From DASZHJ01 sp035517495 (GTDB lineage: Bacteria; Pseudomonadota; Alphaproteobacteria; ATCC43930; CGMCC-115725), in assembly GCA_035517495.1 (NCBI GenBank), contig DATIYT010000083.1, forward strand, positions 62,001-126,000: a DNA stretch of 64,000 nucleotides, in the 5' to 3' direction. The notes under the pieces were generated by a model. It had not been told where the DNA came from, ran no database searches, and saw only the letters and a program-made list of their open reading frames with translations. The position numbers were made by a program, and so were the translations under genes. Below are positions 15,808 through 24,717 of the stretch, piece after piece (position 1 is the stretch's first letter; each line of letters begins with the position of its first letter).

Positions 15808-16567
15808 GCGCGAGGCGCCGATGGTCGAGCTCGATTGCATCTGCAAGAACTACGGAAAACTTCAGGCCGTGAAGGGCGTTTCGCTGAGCGTGCCGCGCGG
15901 CGAGGCGCACTTCATCATCGGCCCCAGCGGGTGCGGGAAATCGACGCTGCTCCGCTGCATCAATCTGTTGGAGGAACCCACGAGCGGAAGAATGCGCGTG
16001 GGAACGATCGCCATGAAGTTCGATGGCGGACGCCTGCCGATGTCGACGCGGGAGCAGGCGCAGTACCGCGCCAGAGTGGGCATGGTATTCCAGCAATTCC
16101 ACCTGTTTCCACACATGACCGCGCTCGAGAACGTCATGGAGGGACCGCGCACCGTGAAGCGCCTTCCCGCCGCCGAGGCACGCAGCATCGCCGAGGCGCT
16201 GCTGAAGAAGGTCGGGCTCGCCGAGAAGCGCGATTCCTATCCCAAGCACCTCTCGGGCGGACAGGCGCAGCGCGTCGCCATAGCGCGTGCGCTTGCGATG
16301 TCGCCCGAGGTGGTTCTTTTCGACGAGGTTACGTCGGCGCTCGACCCCGAGCTGGTGGGCGAGGTGCTCGCGGTCATTCGACAGCTTACCGAGGAGGGCA
16401 TGACCATGATCGTGGTCACGCATGAGATGGCGTTCGCGCGGGAGGTCGCGAATTCCGTGACCTTCATGGATGGCGGCGTGGTGGTGGAACAGGGGGTGAC
16501 CGAGGCCGTGCTCGGCAACGTCACAAACCCGCGACTTGAGCAATTCCTGCGGCGTTTCCGCGCCTGA
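15797..16567 (+). CDS. Amino-acid ABC transporter ATPase (GlnQ/HisP type)
   Basis: 256 aa. Walker A GPSGCGKST, Q-loop VFQQFHLFPHMTALENV, signature LSGGQAQR, Walker B VVLFDEVTSALDPE, and switch His in IVVTHEMAFAREV: all hallmarks of the polar amino-acid subfamily. The Val in DEVTS instead of DEPTS is a common variant. It is the only ATPase of this type in the 13-22 kb region, although three permeases and two receptors of the family are encoded there. Confidence 0.94.
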   Translation: MTSEREAPMVELDCICKNYGKLQAVKGVSLSVPRGEAHFIIGPSGCGKSTLLRCINLLEEPTSGRMRVGTIAMKFDGGRLPMSTREQAQYRARVGMVFQQFHLFPHMTALENVMEGPRTVKRLPAAEARSIAEALLKKVGLAEKRDSYPKHLSGGQAQRVAIARALAMSPEVVLFDEVTSALDPELVGEVLAVIRQLTEEGMTMIVVTHEMAFAREVANSVTFMDGGVVVEQGVTEAVLGNVTNPRLEQFLRRFRA

Positions 16568-16651
16568 AAGATGGTGCTGCGAAATGCCACCAATTATCAT
16601 GAGAACCCCGGGGTGCTGGCGCGCCTGTATTAGCTGTGAGGAGACGAAGAC

Positions 16652-17623
16652 ATGACTGCGTTTCCGACAAAAGAGAAGCTGACGATTTGTTTCGCGCACG
16701 TGGCGTACCAGATGCACGCGCAATTCTCCCGGCGCAATACCGGGATCGCCGGGTTCCAGGTTTGGAATCGCGAGGACCTCGACCGCCGCATCGGAGAGGC
16801 CGATGCGCTCGTGATATCGGGACTGTGGCGGAATGATCTTGTCGAGCACGCCAAGAAGCTGCGTTTCATCCAGTCGATCGGCGCCGGAACCGACCAATTC
16901 TCCCGTGAGCTTCTTTCGGCCCGCGGTATCCGATTGGCCAGTGCGCGAGGCGTCAATGCGCGGGCAGTCTCGGATCACGCCATGGCCCTGATATTGGCGC
17001 TGGCGCGCCGCCTTCCCGAAGCGCGCGACAACCAGGCGAAGAAGGTCTGGCGTCAGATGATCGGCGATCTCACGCAGCGCGAGGACGAGCTCGGCGGCAA
17101 GACGTTGATCGTAGTCGGCATCGGAGCCATTGGCGATCGGTTGGCAATGCTGGGCAAGGCGTTCGATATGCGCGTCATCGGCATAAGGCGCGATCCCGGC
17201 AAGGGGAAGGGACACGCGGATGCCGCCCATGGCATGGCCGAACTCAAGGCACTGCTGCCGCAAGCGGATTTCGTCGCGCTAACCTGTCCCTTGACCAAAG
17301 AGACGGAGAACCTGATCAACGCCGATGCGCTAGGGCGCATGAAGCCGTCGGCGTTCCTGGTGAATTGCGCGCGCGGCCGCTGCGTCGACGAGGGAGCCTT
17401 GGTGCAGGCGCTCCGAAATCGCGCCATCGCCGGGGCCGCGCTCGACGTTACCGTCGAGGAGCCGCTGCCGCCGAACTCGCCGCTCTGGACCACGGAGAAC
17501 GTGTTCGTCACGCCCCACACCGCCGGGGAGACGCGGCGGTATGAGGACAACGTGCTGGATATATTGGAGGAAAATCTTGCACGTCTCTGGCGCGGAGATG
17601 AGCTGCGAAATCAGATACTCTGA
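16652..17623 (+). CDS. D-2-hydroxyacid dehydrogenase family protein
   Basis: NAD(P)-dependent dehydrogenase, 323 aa, interconverting a 2-oxoacid and a D-2-hydroxyacid. Dinucleotide motif LIVVGIGAIGDRLA; catalytic Arg in NCARGRCVDE, Glu in DVTVEEPLPP, His in VTPHTAGET. ATG at 16652 with GAGGAG 10 bases before. It sits between the amino-acid transporter genes and a Rieske oxygenase on the same strand. A paralog lies at 33562, also near a Rieske gene. Confidence 0.9.
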   Translation: MTAFPTKEKLTICFAHVAYQMHAQFSRRNTGIAGFQVWNREDLDRRIGEADALVISGLWRNDLVEHAKKLRFIQSIGAGTDQFSRELLSARGIRLASARGVNARAVSDHAMALILALARRLPEARDNQAKKVWRQMIGDLTQREDELGGKTLIVVGIGAIGDRLAMLGKAFDMRVIGIRRDPGKGKGHADAAHGMAELKALLPQADFVALTCPLTKETENLINADALGRMKPSAFLVNCARGRCVDEGALVQALRNRAIAGAALDVTVEEPLPPNSPLWTTENVFVTPHTAGETRRYEDNVLDILEENLARLWRGDELRNQIL

Positions 17624-17731
17624 ACACCGACGGCAGAAGATCGGGACGATCCTCGCCGGCATCGATTAACACGCTCGCCAAATCGGCGATCTTGCTTCAA
17701 GCTTCCTGATCTGCGTTCGCAAGGTGCAGCG

Positions 17732-19078
17732 GTGACAAGCGCGATCGATCGATCTCGTCAGCCCTTCGGCGGGTATTACCGCATCCTCGACGTCCAGGAG
17801 GATCCGGAGCTCACGCACGTTGGTCCAAAGACCCCCTGCGGAGAGTACATGCGCCGCTTCTGGCATCCCGTGGCCATGAGCGCGCAAATCAGCGACTTGC
17901 CCCTGGCGGTGAAGCTGCTCGGCGAGGAGCTTGTCCTGTTCCGCGATCTCAGCAACCGGATCGGACTCCTGCACAAGCATTGCAGCCACCGCCGCGCGTC
18001 GCTGGAGTACGGCATCCGTGCCGAACGGGGGATCCGCTGCTGCTATCATGGCTGGCTGTTCGACATCGATGGCCGCATCTTGGAAACACCGGGCGAACCC
18101 GAGGCGAGCCCCATTCGGAACACCACTTGGCACGGCGCATATCCGACGCTGGAGTACAAAGGGCTGATCTTCGCCTATCTCGGACCACCCGAGCACAAAC
18201 CGGAGTTTCCGATATTCGATACGTTCGAGCTGCCGGGCAACGACCTCGTTCCCTATTCGATCGACTATCCCTGCAACTGGCTGCAAGTTGCGGAAAACCC
18301 GATGGACCCGTTTCACAGCGTCTTTCTTCACACACGGGTGACGCGGGCGCACTTCAATCCGGCATGGGGCGCCTTGCCGATCGTCGAATGGCACCGGATG
18401 GAGCATGAGGCGGGCGTCTATCTGACCAATACACGGCGCTGGGCGGATTACCTCTGGTGCCGCACCGCCGAGGTCATCATGCCGAATTTCGCCCAGCCGC
18501 CGGACATCTACCAAGACCCCGACCGGGAAAAATTCTTCCCGCGCGTCGGCATCAGCAAGTGGACGGTTCCGACCGACAACCGGAGCTGCAAGATCATCGG
18601 CTGGCGACACTTCAACGAGACGCTCGACCTCGGCGGCAAGGGGGACCGCGGCAAGGTCGGGTTGAACAAGATCGATTTTCTGGGCCAGACCGGCAGCGAG
18701 CGGAGCCACGAAGAGGGTCAGCGCGTTCCGGGCGACTATGAGGCTCAGATCGGGCAAGGTCCGATCACAATCCACGCCGGCGAGACGCTGGGCAGGACCG
18801 ACACCGGGGTCGCTGTCATGCGCCGGATGCTGCGCCACGGCATTGAGAGGATCCAGTCCGGCAAGGAATTGTCGATGCCGACGCGCAACGCCGCGGGACA
18901 GATTCCGACGATGGCCGGCGACGTTATCATGCGGCGCCCGGTCTCGAACGCCGATGATCTCGCCGTTCAGCAGGACTTCGGCCGGCGCGCGGGAGAGGTC
19001 GTGGCGGCGACCCGAGCGCTGCCGCACGGGGAACGTCAGGCCGAGATCGAGCGGCGCATGCGCGCCATATTCGGATAA
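17732..19078 (+). CDS. Rieske oxygenase of the phthalate 4,5-dioxygenase type
   Basis: Terminal oxygenase, 448 aa. Rieske ligands C84-x-H86 and C103-x2-H106 (KHCSHRRASLEYG ... RCCYHGWLFD); mononuclear iron site in ENPMDPFH195SVFLH200. The long C-terminal part and the order fit the phthalate-dioxygenase/VanA-like alpha3 group, which oxidises aromatic carboxylates or demethylates them. GTG at 17732 with AAGG upstream. It stands between D-2-hydroxyacid dehydrogenase and transporter genes in one plus-strand run; no reductase is near. Its stop is 2 bases before the next permease start, so co-transcription is almost certain. Confidence 0.9.
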   Translation: MTSAIDRSRQPFGGYYRILDVQEDPELTHVGPKTPCGEYMRRFWHPVAMSAQISDLPLAVKLLGEELVLFRDLSNRIGLLHKHCSHRRASLEYGIRAERGIRCCYHGWLFDIDGRILETPGEPEASPIRNTTWHGAYPTLEYKGLIFAYLGPPEHKPEFPIFDTFELPGNDLVPYSIDYPCNWLQVAENPMDPFHSVFLHTRVTRAHFNPAWGALPIVEWHRMEHEAGVYLTNTRRWADYLWCRTAEVIMPNFAQPPDIYQDPDREKFFPRVGISKWTVPTDNRSCKIIGWRHFNETLDLGGKGDRGKVGLNKIDFLGQTGSERSHEEGQRVPGDYEAQIGQGPITIHAGETLGRTDTGVAVMRRMLRHGIERIQSGKELSMPTRNAAGQIPTMAGDVIMRRPVSNADDLAVQQDFGRRAGEVVAATRALPHGERQAEIERRMRAIFG

Positions 19079-19080
19079 CG

Positions 19081-19890
19081 GTGATGGCGACCCGTGCAAG
19101 TCGCGTGAGCGGCCGGCGTGTGATTTTCGATATGGCTCAACTTGCGCTCGCGCTGGCAGCGATCGTGTGGGTGGTGCTCAATGGCGCGGGAGCATTCGGC
19201 TATAACTGGCAATGGTACCGCGTTCCGCCATACATCGCGCGCGTCGCTGACGGTCAGATCATCTGGGGGCCACTGGTTCGTGGCCTGCTGGTGACGCTGG
19301 AGATCAGCGCCTGGGGTCTCATCCTCACCCTCGCCATCGGCCTCGTGACGGCCCTGCTGCGGACATCTCGATCGTTTGCCGGCCGCGTTCTCGCCGGGGG
19401 CTATGTCCAAATCATCCGCAATACGCCGCTCCTCGTTCAGCTCTACCTCTTCTATTTCGTGCTCGCGCCGATCCTGGGCATCGGCCGATTTTGGACCGGA
19501 ATACTCTGCCTTGGATTCTTCGAGGGGTCGTTTGCGGCCGAAATCTTTCGTGCCGGCATCCAATCGATTCCGAAGGGGCAATGGGAGGCGAGCGGGAGCC
19601 TCGGGCTCGGCCGCTACGTCACGCTTCGGTCCGTGATCCTGCCGCAGGCGTTTCAGCTTATGCTGCCGCCGCTCACCGGTCAGGCAGTCTCGCTGATCAA
19701 GGATTCCTCGATCGTGAGCGTTATCGCGGTCTTCGATTTGACCAACGAAGGCCGGACGATCATATCCGACACCTTCATGAGCTTCGAGATTTGGTTCACC
19801 GTTGCGGCGATCTATCTCGTCCTGACGATCAGCCTGTCCGCGGTCGCTGGTCATCTGGAGCGACGCGTTGCGAGCTACAGATTCACCTGA
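19081..19890 (+). CDS. Amino-acid ABC transporter permease
   Basis: 269 aa, five to six helices. RNTPLLVQLYLFYFVLAP (family RNTPxLxQ motif) and coupling loop SGSLGLGRYVTLRSVILPQA. An N-terminal extension of about 60 residues includes an extra helix. Start GTG at 19081 or the immediately following ATG at 19084. First of a permease-receptor-permease set that lacks its own ATPase. Confidence 0.91.
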   Translation: MMATRASRVSGRRVIFDMAQLALALAAIVWVVLNGAGAFGYNWQWYRVPPYIARVADGQIIWGPLVRGLLVTLEISAWGLILTLAIGLVTALLRTSRSFAGRVLAGGYVQIIRNTPLLVQLYLFYFVLAPILGIGRFWTGILCLGFFEGSFAAEIFRAGIQSIPKGQWEASGSLGLGRYVTLRSVILPQAFQLMLPPLTGQAVSLIKDSSIVSVIAVFDLTNEGRTIISDTFMSFEIWFTVAAIYLVLTISLSAVAGHLERRVASYRFT

Positions 19891-19906
19891 ATAAGAGGAG
19901 GTGGCC

Positions 19907-20740
19907 ATGTCGACCTTTCGCCGAGTTGTGCTGTTGGCATTGGGGCTTGCGGTCATGGTGTCGGTTGCGGCGCGTGCGCAGGACGCCCGGCAGCAATTGT
20001 CGAGCAGCAGCGTGATCGAAGAGATCAAGCGCAATGGCGTGCTTCGCGTCGGAATTTCGACCTTCGTGCCCTGGTCGATGCGGGACAAGAAGGGAGACCT
20101 CATCGGTTTCGAAATCGACGTTGCCAACCAAGTGGCAAAGGACATGGGGGTGAAGGCCGAATTCGTGCCGACCGCGTGGGACGGAATCATTCCGGCGCTC
20201 CTCGCCGGCAAGTTCGACGTCATCATCAGCGGCATGTCGATCACGCCGCAGCGCAATCTGACCGTGAACTTTACCGTCCCCTACGCCCATTCGGGTCAGC
20301 AGATGACCGCGAACAAGAAGCTCGCCGGCGGCTTCAAATCGCTTGAGGATTTCAACGATCCCAAGGTGACGATCACCTGTCGGCGCGGGACGAGCACGTG
20401 TGTCGCGGCGAAGAAGATCTTCCCGAAGGCGACGTTCCGCGAGTTCGATGACGAGGCCCAATGCCTGCAGGAAGTGCTCAACGGCAACGCACACGCGGTC
20501 GTCACCAGCGCGCCAAAGCCGAGGATGTGGACGTTGGATCATCCGGACACGCTGTTCATGCCCACCGACGAGAACCTCACCAAGTCGGACGAGGCTTTCG
20601 CCGTGCGCAAGGGCGATCCGGACGCGATCAATTTCTTCGACAATTGGATCCTCTTCAACACGAGCAACGGCTGGCTCGATGAGCGCCACGACTATTGGTT
20701 CAAAGGCAATGCGTGGAAGGATCAGGTCTCCAGCAACTGA
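19907..20740 (+). CDS. Amino-acid-type ABC substrate-binding protein (family 3)
   Basis: Periplasmic receptor, 277 aa, Sec signal peptide (cleavage near ARAQD). Seen: GVLRVGISTFVPWSMRDKKG and DLIGFEIDVANQVAKDMGV, the typical family start; VEFVPTAWDGIIPALLAGKFD-like region; and SGMSITPQRN, the canonical ligand-lobe motif. ATG at 19907 has GAGGAGG upstream; an in-frame GTG at 19901 lies inside that ribosome site and is rejected. It lies between the two permeases with which it forms a unit. Confidence 0.92.
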   Translation: MSTFRRVVLLALGLAVMVSVAARAQDARQQLSSSSVIEEIKRNGVLRVGISTFVPWSMRDKKGDLIGFEIDVANQVAKDMGVKAEFVPTAWDGIIPALLAGKFDVIISGMSITPQRNLTVNFTVPYAHSGQQMTANKKLAGGFKSLEDFNDPKVTITCRRGTSTCVAAKKIFPKATFREFDDEAQCLQEVLNGNAHAVVTSAPKPRMWTLDHPDTLFMPTDENLTKSDEAFAVRKGDPDAINFFDNWILFNTSNGWLDERHDYWFKGNAWKDQVSSN

Positions 20741-20790
20741 GCAACCGCGAGCGGCCGCGAGTTCCCGGCAAGAGATGGGACGGAGGCGTC

Positions 20791-20847
20791 ATGGCGCATC
20801 GGCATCGAGGGGCTCTCGGGATTGCGCGGCGCTCTTCCACTGACTGA
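20791..20847 (+). CDS. Possible 18-codon leader frame before the permease gene
   Basis: ATG at 20791 has a good ribosome site (CGGAGGCGTC just before it) and reads MAHRHRGALGIARRSSTD before a TGA at 20845-20847. It overlaps the TTG start of the permease (20822) in another frame. Either translation of this leader feeds the permease by reinitiation, or a one-base error or mutation has separated the true start from the gene. Confidence 0.3.
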   Translation: MAHRHRGALGIARRSSTD

Positions 20848-21769
20848 AGCGTTTGCGGGAAAACATCGCGGCGTTCCGCCGACGGCGAGACCCGCGCTGC
20901 GATTCACTTGGCTCGATGCTCTGATCATCGCACTTGTCGTTGGGACCGGTGTCTATATCGGATACCGGATCAACGACGTCCTCAACTATCATTGGCGGTG
21001 GTCGCGGGTCGCGGAGTACATCGTGCGATGGGACGAACGGCGCGGTGTTTGGGTCCCCAACCTGCTGCTCCAGGGCTTTTTCATGACGCTGCGGCTGGCC
21101 GTATGGGGAATCTTCTGGGCCGCGCTGCTGGGCCTCGTCATGGGAATTTTTCGGACCAGCCGGTTGCTGCTGCCGCGACTTGGCGCGTTCATTTATGTCG
21201 GTTTGGTGCGCAACACGCCACCGCTCGTTTTCATTTTCATTTTTTACTTTTTCATCAGCGGCCAGATCGTCCCGCTGCTGGGGTTGGATCGCCTTGCCGC
21301 AACCGCTTCGCCCACGGTATCCGCGATCATCACCGCACTCTGCGGCGAGCCCAAGCTGCTCGTGAATTTCGCAACGGGATTGATGTGCCTCGCCTTGTTC
21401 GAGGGGGCGTATGTCACGGAAATCGTGCGCGCGGGGATCCAGTCAATCGAGCGCGGGCAATGGGAGGCCGGAAGGAGTCTCGGCCTATCGCCGCTGCGGT
21501 TGCTGCGCCTGGTGATCCTGCCGCAGGCATTTCGGCGGATTCTTCCGCCGCTTGCGGGTCAGTTCGTCAGCCTGATCAAAACTTCGTCGATCGTCTCGCT
21601 GATCTCGATTCAGGAGCTCACCTTCTCGGCCGGAGAAGCAGCGGTCACCACAGGCGGCGTGTTCGAAGTGTGGCTGATAGCGGCCGGGATGTATCTCGCA
21701 ATCTGCTATCCGTGCTCCGTCTTTTTTGATCACCTCGAGCGCCGGCTCAATCCGCTCGGCGGTAACTGA
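20822..21769 (+). CDS. Amino-acid ABC transporter permease (AapQ-like)
   Basis: 315 aa with about eight hydrophobic segments. LVRNTPPLVFIFIFYFF (family motif), coupling loop EAGRSLGLSPLRLLRLVILP, and a middle insertion as in general amino-acid permeases. The only start codon in frame after the previous stop is TTG at 20822, with GAGGGG 9 bases before it; the better ribosome site belongs to an ATG at 20791 in a different frame. Partner of the receptor at 19907 and permease at 19081. Its 3' end overlaps the opposing oxygenase gene by 23 bases. Confidence 0.87.
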   Translation: MRGALPLTEAFAGKHRGVPPTARPALRFTWLDALIIALVVGTGVYIGYRINDVLNYHWRWSRVAEYIVRWDERRGVWVPNLLLQGFFMTLRLAVWGIFWAALLGLVMGIFRTSRLLLPRLGAFIYVGLVRNTPPLVFIFIFYFFISGQIVPLLGLDRLAATASPTVSAIITALCGEPKLLVNFATGLMCLALFEGAYVTEIVRAGIQSIERGQWEAGRSLGLSPLRLLRLVILPQAFRRILPPLAGQFVSLIKTSSIVSLISIQELTFSAGEAAVTTGGVFEVWLIAAGMYLAICYPCSVFFDHLERRLNPLGGN

Positions 21770-22724
21770 ACGCCTTGTTGAGCCGGGATACGATGTAGTC
21801 GCCACAGGTGACGGGGGCATAAAGTGGTGGCTCGCTCGGCCGCAGCTCACGAGGATCGATTACGGTGTCGAAGGCAGGATCGAAGAAAACTCCGATCGAG
21901 TAGCGCGCTCGTCCCGAGGAATTGACGACCCGGTGCGGCGTCGAGACGAAGCGGTCGTTGCTCCAACGCGCCATGAGATCGCCGATATTGACCACCAAGC
22001 TTCCGGCGATCGGCGGCGCCGTCACCCATTCCCCGGAGCGCCCCCGAATCTGCAGTCCGCCGGTATCATCCTGGCTCAGAAGCGTCAAACCGCCGTAATC
22101 CGTATGCGGCGCAACGCCGAACTGCTCGGCTCCGCTCTCCGGCGGCTGTGGCGGATAATAAATAAGCGAGCAGCGCATGAGCGGCTTCGCAAATCGCTCC
22201 CTGAAGAAGTCGGCTTCGAGGCCGAGGCTCACGGCGAAGCCCCGCAACAGTGCGCGCCCACAATCCATGACGGCGTCCGAGTATTTGAGGAGGATCGCCG
22301 CCATTTCGGGAAGCACGGCGGGCCATTGATTGGGTCCCATGAGCGGCTTTCCCGCGGCCACGTCGGGGTCCCCAGGGTCCAGCTCGGGTCCCCAAATGAA
22401 GCTCTCCTTCAAATCGACGCGCGCGCTCTCATACATGCGCGCCGCGCCGATCGCGAGAAATCCCCGATGCAGGCTATTGATCCGCACGCTTTGCTTTGCT
22501 TCGTCGGGAAGAGCGAAGAATCGCCGTGAGAGCGTGAAAACCTGGTCCACGAGCAGTTGCGGGACCGCGTGGTTTCGGATGTAGAAGAATCCCACGCGTT
22601 CGGCGGCCTCGAGCAGGTCCCGGGCCACTGCGGCAATGGCAGTGCGATCGCCACTTCTGAGCGCGCCCACATCGATCAGCGGGATGTTGGACGCATCGGT
22701 TGAGGTGGCGGGTGCGTAGCTCAC
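21747..22724 (-). CDS. 2-oxoglutarate/Fe(II) oxygenase, isopenicillin N synthase-like
   Basis: 325 aa, non-haem iron oxygenase. N-terminal DIOX_N domain (IPLIDVGAL, GFFYIRNHAVP) and C-terminal jelly roll with iron ligands H-T-D (APHTDYGGLTLL) and H in STPHRVV, plus the 2-oxoglutarate/substrate R-x-S (RARYSIG). GTG start at 22724 with GAGAGG 8 bases before. Last gene of the polyamine-type ABC operon (26713-22814), 90 bases after the ATPase. A clear paralog at 26869 flanks the other end of the operon. Its substrate is probably the transported compound. Confidence 0.9.
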   Translation of the reverse strand: MSYAPATSTDASNIPLIDVGALRSGDRTAIAAVARDLLEAAERVGFFYIRNHAVPQLLVDQVFTLSRRFFALPDEAKQSVRINSLHRGFLAIGAARMYESARVDLKESFIWGPELDPGDPDVAAGKPLMGPNQWPAVLPEMAAILLKYSDAVMDCGRALLRGFAVSLGLEADFFRERFAKPLMRCSLIYYPPQPPESGAEQFGVAPHTDYGGLTLLSQDDTGGLQIRGRSGEWVTAPPIAGSLVVNIGDLMARWSNDRFVSTPHRVVNSSGRARYSIGVFFDPAFDTVIDPRELRPSEPPLYAPVTCGDYIVSRLNKAFSYRRAD

Positions 22725-22813
22725 TGTGGAATCCTCTCAGCTAATTATTTTCGACCAAAAGCTGGACCGCGTCGAGTGTGAAGCCACGGCAGCGATTCCC
22801 CACGCCCCCTCTG

Positions 22814-23917
22814 TCATGCCGGGAACACCAATGTCGACTTCGGCGACCAATAGAGTGTCACGTTTTCGCCGATGGTGGCGCGTCGTCCTGGCTCTCGCCT
22901 GGGTTCGCGCACGATCAAGGTCGAGGCCGGGTTGCGAACGAAATAGCGAATCGATTGACCGAGGTATTCGCAAATCTCGACCTCTCCGGCCAGCGCGTTC
23001 GCCGTCTCGTCGGAATGGGGCGGCGAGAGGCTGATCGACTCCGGCCTGATCATCGCCTGAACGCGCGCGCCGATCGGCAGGTCCGCCGGCGTTGTCGCAA
23101 TGCGCTCGCCCGAGCTGAGGCGCAGCCAGCTTAGAGTGTCGTGTCTCTCTTCGTGGATTCCCTCGAGAAAATTCGATTCACCGAGAAAGCTGGCCACGTA
23201 AGGCGTATGCGGTCGCTCATAGACCGCGTCGGGCGTTCCTATCTGGTGCAATTCGCCATCGTGCATGATGGCGATGCGGTCGGAAAGGATGAGCGCCTCC
23301 TCCTGATCGTGAGTCACGTAGATCACGGTTATGCCGAGGCTTCGTTGAATCCGCTTAATCTCGAGCTGCATCTGTTCGCGAAGCTTGCGATCCAACGCTC
23401 CGAGTGGCTCATCCATCAGCAGAACGGGCGGCCTGAACACGAGCGACCGCGCGAGCGCCACGCGCTGTTGCTGGCCGCCGCTCAATTGATCGATTCGCCG
23501 ATCGGCATGGTCGGAAAGATGCACCATCGCGAGCGCTTCCTCCGTCCGCTGCTTGATCTCGGTGGAGCCGCGGCGGCGCATCCGCAGCGGGAATGCGATG
23601 TTCTGCGCGACGCTCATGTGCGGAAACAGGGCATAGCTTTGGAAGACGACCCCGAGGTTGCGCTTGTCCGGCGGCTTGCCGAGAATCGAAACACCGTCGA
23701 CGAGAATGTCACCTTCGGATGGCGTGACGAAGCCCGCGATCATCATCAATGTCGTGCTTTTGCCCGATCCGCTCGCGCCGAGCAGGGTCAGGAACTCGCC
23801 GCGCTCCGCCACCAAGCTTATGTTGCGGACAGCGTGGATCTCGCCAAACGCTCTACTGAGGCCGACCAGGCGAATTTCGGCGCCCTTCGCCTGGAATCTC
23901 CCGCTTAGATCCGTCAT
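22814..23917 (-). CDS. Polyamine-type ABC transporter ATPase (PotA-like)
   Basis: 367 aa. Walker A GASGSGKST, Q-loop VFQSYALFPHMSV, signature LSGGQQQR, Walker B VLLMDEPLGALD, and YVTHDQEEAL, followed by a C-terminal TOBE_2 domain (about residues 280-360). Start ATG overlaps the stop of the upstream permease (ATGA at 23914-23917). Complete and of normal length. Confidence 0.93.
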   Translation of the reverse strand: MTDLSGRFQAKGAEIRLVGLSRAFGEIHAVRNISLVAERGEFLTLLGASGSGKSTTLMMIAGFVTPSEGDILVDGVSILGKPPDKRNLGVVFQSYALFPHMSVAQNIAFPLRMRRRGSTEIKQRTEEALAMVHLSDHADRRIDQLSGGQQQRVALARSLVFRPPVLLMDEPLGALDRKLREQMQLEIKRIQRSLGITVIYVTHDQEEALILSDRIAIMHDGELHQIGTPDAVYERPHTPYVASFLGESNFLEGIHEERHDTLSWLRLSSGERIATTPADLPIGARVQAMIRPESISLSPPHSDETANALAGEVEICEYLGQSIRYFVRNPASTLIVREPRREPGRRATIGENVTLYWSPKSTLVFPA

Positions 23918-24717
23918 GGCGCCGGACGGCGCGAGCCCGTTCCGAGCCGCATGAGCAGGCTAATGGCGATCAGACTCAAAACGGAGAGACCGAGAAGCAA
24001 TGTCGATGCCGAGGCGACGATCGGATTAATCTCGAACCTCAAGCCGCTCCACATCTGAACCGGAAGGGTTACGGATTGCGATCCGCTGATATAGAGCGCG
24101 ACGACGACCTCGTCGAAGGAAGTGATGAAGGCGAAGATCGCCGCGACCACCAACCCCGGCCGAATCATCGGCAAAGTGACATGGAGGAAGGCACTCAACG
24201 CCGATGCGCCAAGGCTGCGTGCCGCACGCTCGATGCTCCAGTCCATCCGCTGCAATACGGCGGCGACGTTGATGACGACAAACGGCAGCGCTAGTACCGT
24301 ATGGGCCAGCACCATTCCGGGAAACGTACCCACGAGCTTGAGCTTGGCGAACACGCCGTACATGGAAACCGCTGATACGATCGGCGGCACGATCATCGGC
24401 GCGAACATGAGGAATATATAAAGATTGCGCAGCGGGATGCGGCCGCGGACCAGGCCGAGAGCGGCGAGCGTTCCGAGTGTCGTTGCCAATACCGTCACGG
24501 CGATGGCGATCGTGAAACTGTTCCACGTGGCGGAGCGCCACTCCGGAAGCGCGAAATAGTCGGCGTACCAGGTGACTGAAAGGCTGTGCGGCGGAAACCG
24601 CAGCAGATTGTCACCGTTGAACGACATGGGAACGACGATAAGGCTCGGCAGAACCAGAAAAACGCAAACGAGGCCGGCAAATCCCGCAAGGATCGCATCG
24701 GCCAGCGATAGGCGCAC
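23914..24717 (-). CDS. Polyamine-type ABC transporter permease (PotC-like)
   Basis: 267 aa, six helices. The coupling loop is RAARSLGASALSAFLHVTLP, and the preceding region LAHTVLALPFVVINV is typical for PotC. The start is GTG at 24717, sharing one base with the TAG stop of the upstream permease; coupling by stop-start overlap is evident. Partner of 24717-25619, 22814 and 25637. Confidence 0.91.
   Translation of the reverse strand: MRLSLADAILAGFAGLVCVFLVLPSLIVVPMSFNGDNLLRFPPHSLSVTWYADYFALPEWRSATWNSFTIAIAVTVLATTLGTLAALGLVRGRIPLRNLYIFLMFAPMIVPPIVSAVSMYGVFAKLKLVGTFPGMVLAHTVLALPFVVINVAAVLQRMDWSIERAARSLGASALSAFLHVTLPMIRPGLVVAAIFAFITSFDEVVVALYISGSQSVTLPVQMWSGLRFEINPIVASASTLLLGLSVLSLIAISLLMRLGTGSRRPAP

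Noticed and set aside
15749..17263. A 504-codon open frame on the minus strand
   Set aside because: Opposes the ATPase and D-2-hydroxyacid dehydrogenase genes, which have intact motifs; the antisense frame has none.
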